Assembly (NCBI GenBank): GCA_964030785.1
Contig: OZ034968.1
Location: forward strand, 33,118,686-33,182,685
DNA from: Siderastrea siderea
Lineage: Eukaryota > Cnidaria > Anthozoa > Scleractinia > Rhizangiidae
Direction of reading: 5' to 3'
DNA length: 64,000 nucleotides
The position numbers and the translations under genes are program-made. The notes under the pieces are model-generated. The model saw only the letters and a list, made by a program, of their open reading frames with translations, searched no databases and was not told the origin of the DNA. Below are positions 62,371-64,000 of this stretch, piece by piece (position 1 is the first letter of the stretch; every line of letters begins with the position of its first letter).

Positions 62371-62856
62371 CTACAATTGAGCGAATTTTTTATCATACTT
62401 TCTTTGAACAGATAGCGGAATCTCCATACAATGATCAGTGACGAAATTATCTATCATTTTCAATCTATCAAGAAAGACCTTCTCGTCGAAAACTTCACCT
62501 CTGAGGTAAAAGCGAATCTCATCAAGTATTTTTTGGTATTCGATACGGGCAAAATTTGCTTGTTCTGTTTTCTTATCGTATTTCTTAAGGCTTGCCGCTG
62601 CTTTCAAAATAAGACCAACACCAGTTAAAGTTGCCATGACAGCAGGGTTCAGTGTAATTCCTCCGGCTACTGCGGCACTGATTATTAACTTTCCAGCTGA
62701 AAGATTACAAACAAAATTTTTTCTTCGAAAACCGCGGTGCAACTTTTCATAGCCATAATGTTTCTTATGGTAATAAGCGTATAAATCTTTCAGAATTTTA
62801 ACTTTCTCTTTAGAAAGTGTTTGGTCGATATGGTTGAATTCGAAAATGTCCCGCAT
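62371..62856 (-). CDS. 161-aa protein with glycine-rich membrane hairpin
   Basis: From ATG 62856. The N-terminal helical part (QTLSKEKVKILKDLYAYYHK) and a basic stretch (GYEKLHRGFRRKN) precede two hydrophobic, Gly/Ala-rich segments at about residues 53-70 and 72-88 (LIISAAVAGGITLNPAVMAT; LTGVGLILKAAASLK). A charged helical C-terminus follows (FARIEYQKILDEIRFYLRGE). From memory, similar multi-copy proteins exist in Hydra and corals, without known function. A membrane-active role is inferred from the hydrophobic pair. It is 27 bp after the fibre-like gene on the same strand. Confidence 0.7.
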   Translation of the reverse strand: MRDIFEFNHIDQTLSKEKVKILKDLYAYYHKKHYGYEKLHRGFRRKNFVCNLSAGKLIISAAVAGGITLNPAVMATLTGVGLILKAAASLKKYDKKTEQANFARIEYQKILDEIRFYLRGEVFDEKVFLDRLKMIDNFVTDHCMEIPLSVQRKYDKKFAQL

Positions 62857-62883
62857 TGTGTTCTATAATAAATGTAAAATTTT

Positions 62884-64000
62884 TTATGGCACTCTATGTT
62901 TAACCAACATTAAGAATTTTTCATTAATAAAATTTTGAGAATGTAATTGCACCATTAAAAGACCATTTGGTAGTTCTAAATTAATATCTATTGTTTGTTT
63001 TTGAGTTGATTGTTTTGAAGTGAAAAGTTTCGCAAGGCCACTTTTAAATATTTTTAAAGGAATAGGTGAAAATGGACCTGTGGTTTTTCTATATAATACT
63101 GTTATATTTAATATATAGCTTTTTTCTGGAAGGAGTACATTAGCATTACCATTTAATGAAAAAAATGTTTCATTATTTTTCGTATCTAAATTCCCATATA
63201 AATAATGAATAGAACCATTCAAATTGTGTCCGTTTAAAGACAAATCTGTTTGCATAACCATTTTTCCGTTTTCAATAACAAAAGCGGTGTCATAGACACT
63301 TGGGTCAACATTTGAAATTGTTTCTTTAACACCATAGACAATTAAATGACCAATTGTTAAAAATGATGGATTACTGACTGTATCATGCAGATCGAGATAA
63401 AGGTGTTGTGGGGGTGAACCCCATCTGTGAAAATTGATAACTGTTTTGGTGTACTTCTCGAATGTTTTGGTTGTATAATTGGAAATTGAAATCGTCGTTG
63501 CTTGCACTGTCACACTTATCTCATTCATTTCCGGCGGAAACCATTCAACGACCATTGTGTAATAACCGACCGGAAGTTTATAAAGGTTAAAACCGAGGCG
63601 TGACCGGTACTGGTTGGGTGAGCCTTTTTCAAACAAGAGTTTAAGTTGGTAAGCTTTTTTATTAATTTGATGTGGAGAATTGGGAAAATCGTTAATACCC
63701 AAAACCTCGATATTGTTTTCACTCGAAGATTCATCAGTGTCTTCCATCAAGTATCTGAAGGCGTCCCTTTTTTTACCCGAATTAATGATCTGAGATTCAT
63801 GAATTTTTTGAGTGACAAGATCTCTCATAGTTGTTATTTCATTTTGCATGAAATCAACATTAACTGCGGATTACGAATCTTTGTAATCGGTTTGTAAGTT
63901 AATAATTTTATTGTTGTTTAAATTCAAGTTTCCAGTCATATTGTTACTGCCATCAACTTTGAGAAACTTTTGGTTTGTTAAACCATCAATTCTGAAGTCA
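62884..64000 (-). pseudogene. Fibre-like protein gene with a nonsense codon, continuing beyond the window
   Basis: The intact frame from ATG 63849 codes 321 residues. Upstream the same frame continues to the window edge, broken by one TAA at 63871-63873. The upstream part has the repeat VDGSNNMTGNLNLNNNKIIN, a motif I know from phage tail-fibre-like proteins and from a cnidarian multi-copy family. The downstream part has a short helix, an acidic linker (EDTDESSSENNIEV) and a beta-rich region (GYYTMVVEWFPPEMNEISVT; INFHRWGSPPQHLYLDLHDT) that may be the globular head. With the stop, the fibre shaft and head would be made separately, or the head could start at the internal ATG. It could be a sequencing error or a true inactivation. 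Confidence 0.65.

Noticed and set aside
58835..64000. Bacterial or phage contamination as the source of the gene-dense block
   Set aside because: It is joined directly to host minisatellite DNA, codon and base use are AT-rich, there are no clear ribosome-binding sites, and from memory similar proteins occur in other cnidarians. Contamination cannot be fully excluded without reads.

Overview
The window looks like a piece of a cnidarian nuclear genome, most likely an anthozoan such as a stony coral. This is inferred from gene style, not from a database search. Genes have introns with GT-AG sites, microsatellites are abundant, many short inverted-repeat elements are present, a tRNA-derived repeat occurs, and the main gene family fuses a DZIP3-type HEPN domain to B-box, filamin and NHL domains. 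Nothing suggests a bacterial chromosome.

Three related loci form the backbone. Gene A (9.57-13.41 kb) is intact: a 5' UTR exon, a HEPN exon, and a large exon coding B-box, coiled coil, filamin and NHL propeller (about 828 aa). Locus B (20.37-24.28 kb) is a relic with a stop codon, a truncated HEPN exon and frameshifts. Gene C (36.41-52.79 kb) has the same exons and splice phases (about 829 aa), but transposons have stretched it to 16 kb. A 5.8-kb TTAA-flanked inverted-repeat element sits in intron 1, and several kb of repeats fill intron 2. Two weaker multi-exon host genes were found by matching splice sites and phases: a minus-strand 3' end at 27.64-28.64 kb and a plus-strand four-exon model at 30.74-32.19 kb. 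A decayed KIAA1958/DUF3504-like exon lies at 17.97-18.33 kb.

Most of the rest is transposon and simple repeat. The clearest element is a complete Ngaro-type tyrosine-recombinase retrotransposon (53.84-58.11 kb, minus strand) with split direct repeats A1-ORFs-B1-A2-B2. It is inserted in a roughly 20-bp minisatellite array. A LINE fragment, a composite tRNA-derived repeat with a 14-bp target duplication, and many MITE-like hairpins fill the spaces.

The last 5 kb (58.8-64.0 kb) differ sharply. They are AT-rich, intron-free and densely packed with small ORFs on both strands, with gaps of 1-35 bp at three junctions. The block opens with an 84-bp-arm hairpin and holds a 759-bp tandem duplication, a palindromic 51-bp repeat that is coding, and a three-gene minus-strand run. 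That run is headed by a phage-fibre-like protein that carries a nonsense codon. I read this as an integrated virus-like or large mobile element of unrecognised type that continues beyond the window. It is the best candidate here for an undescribed system.
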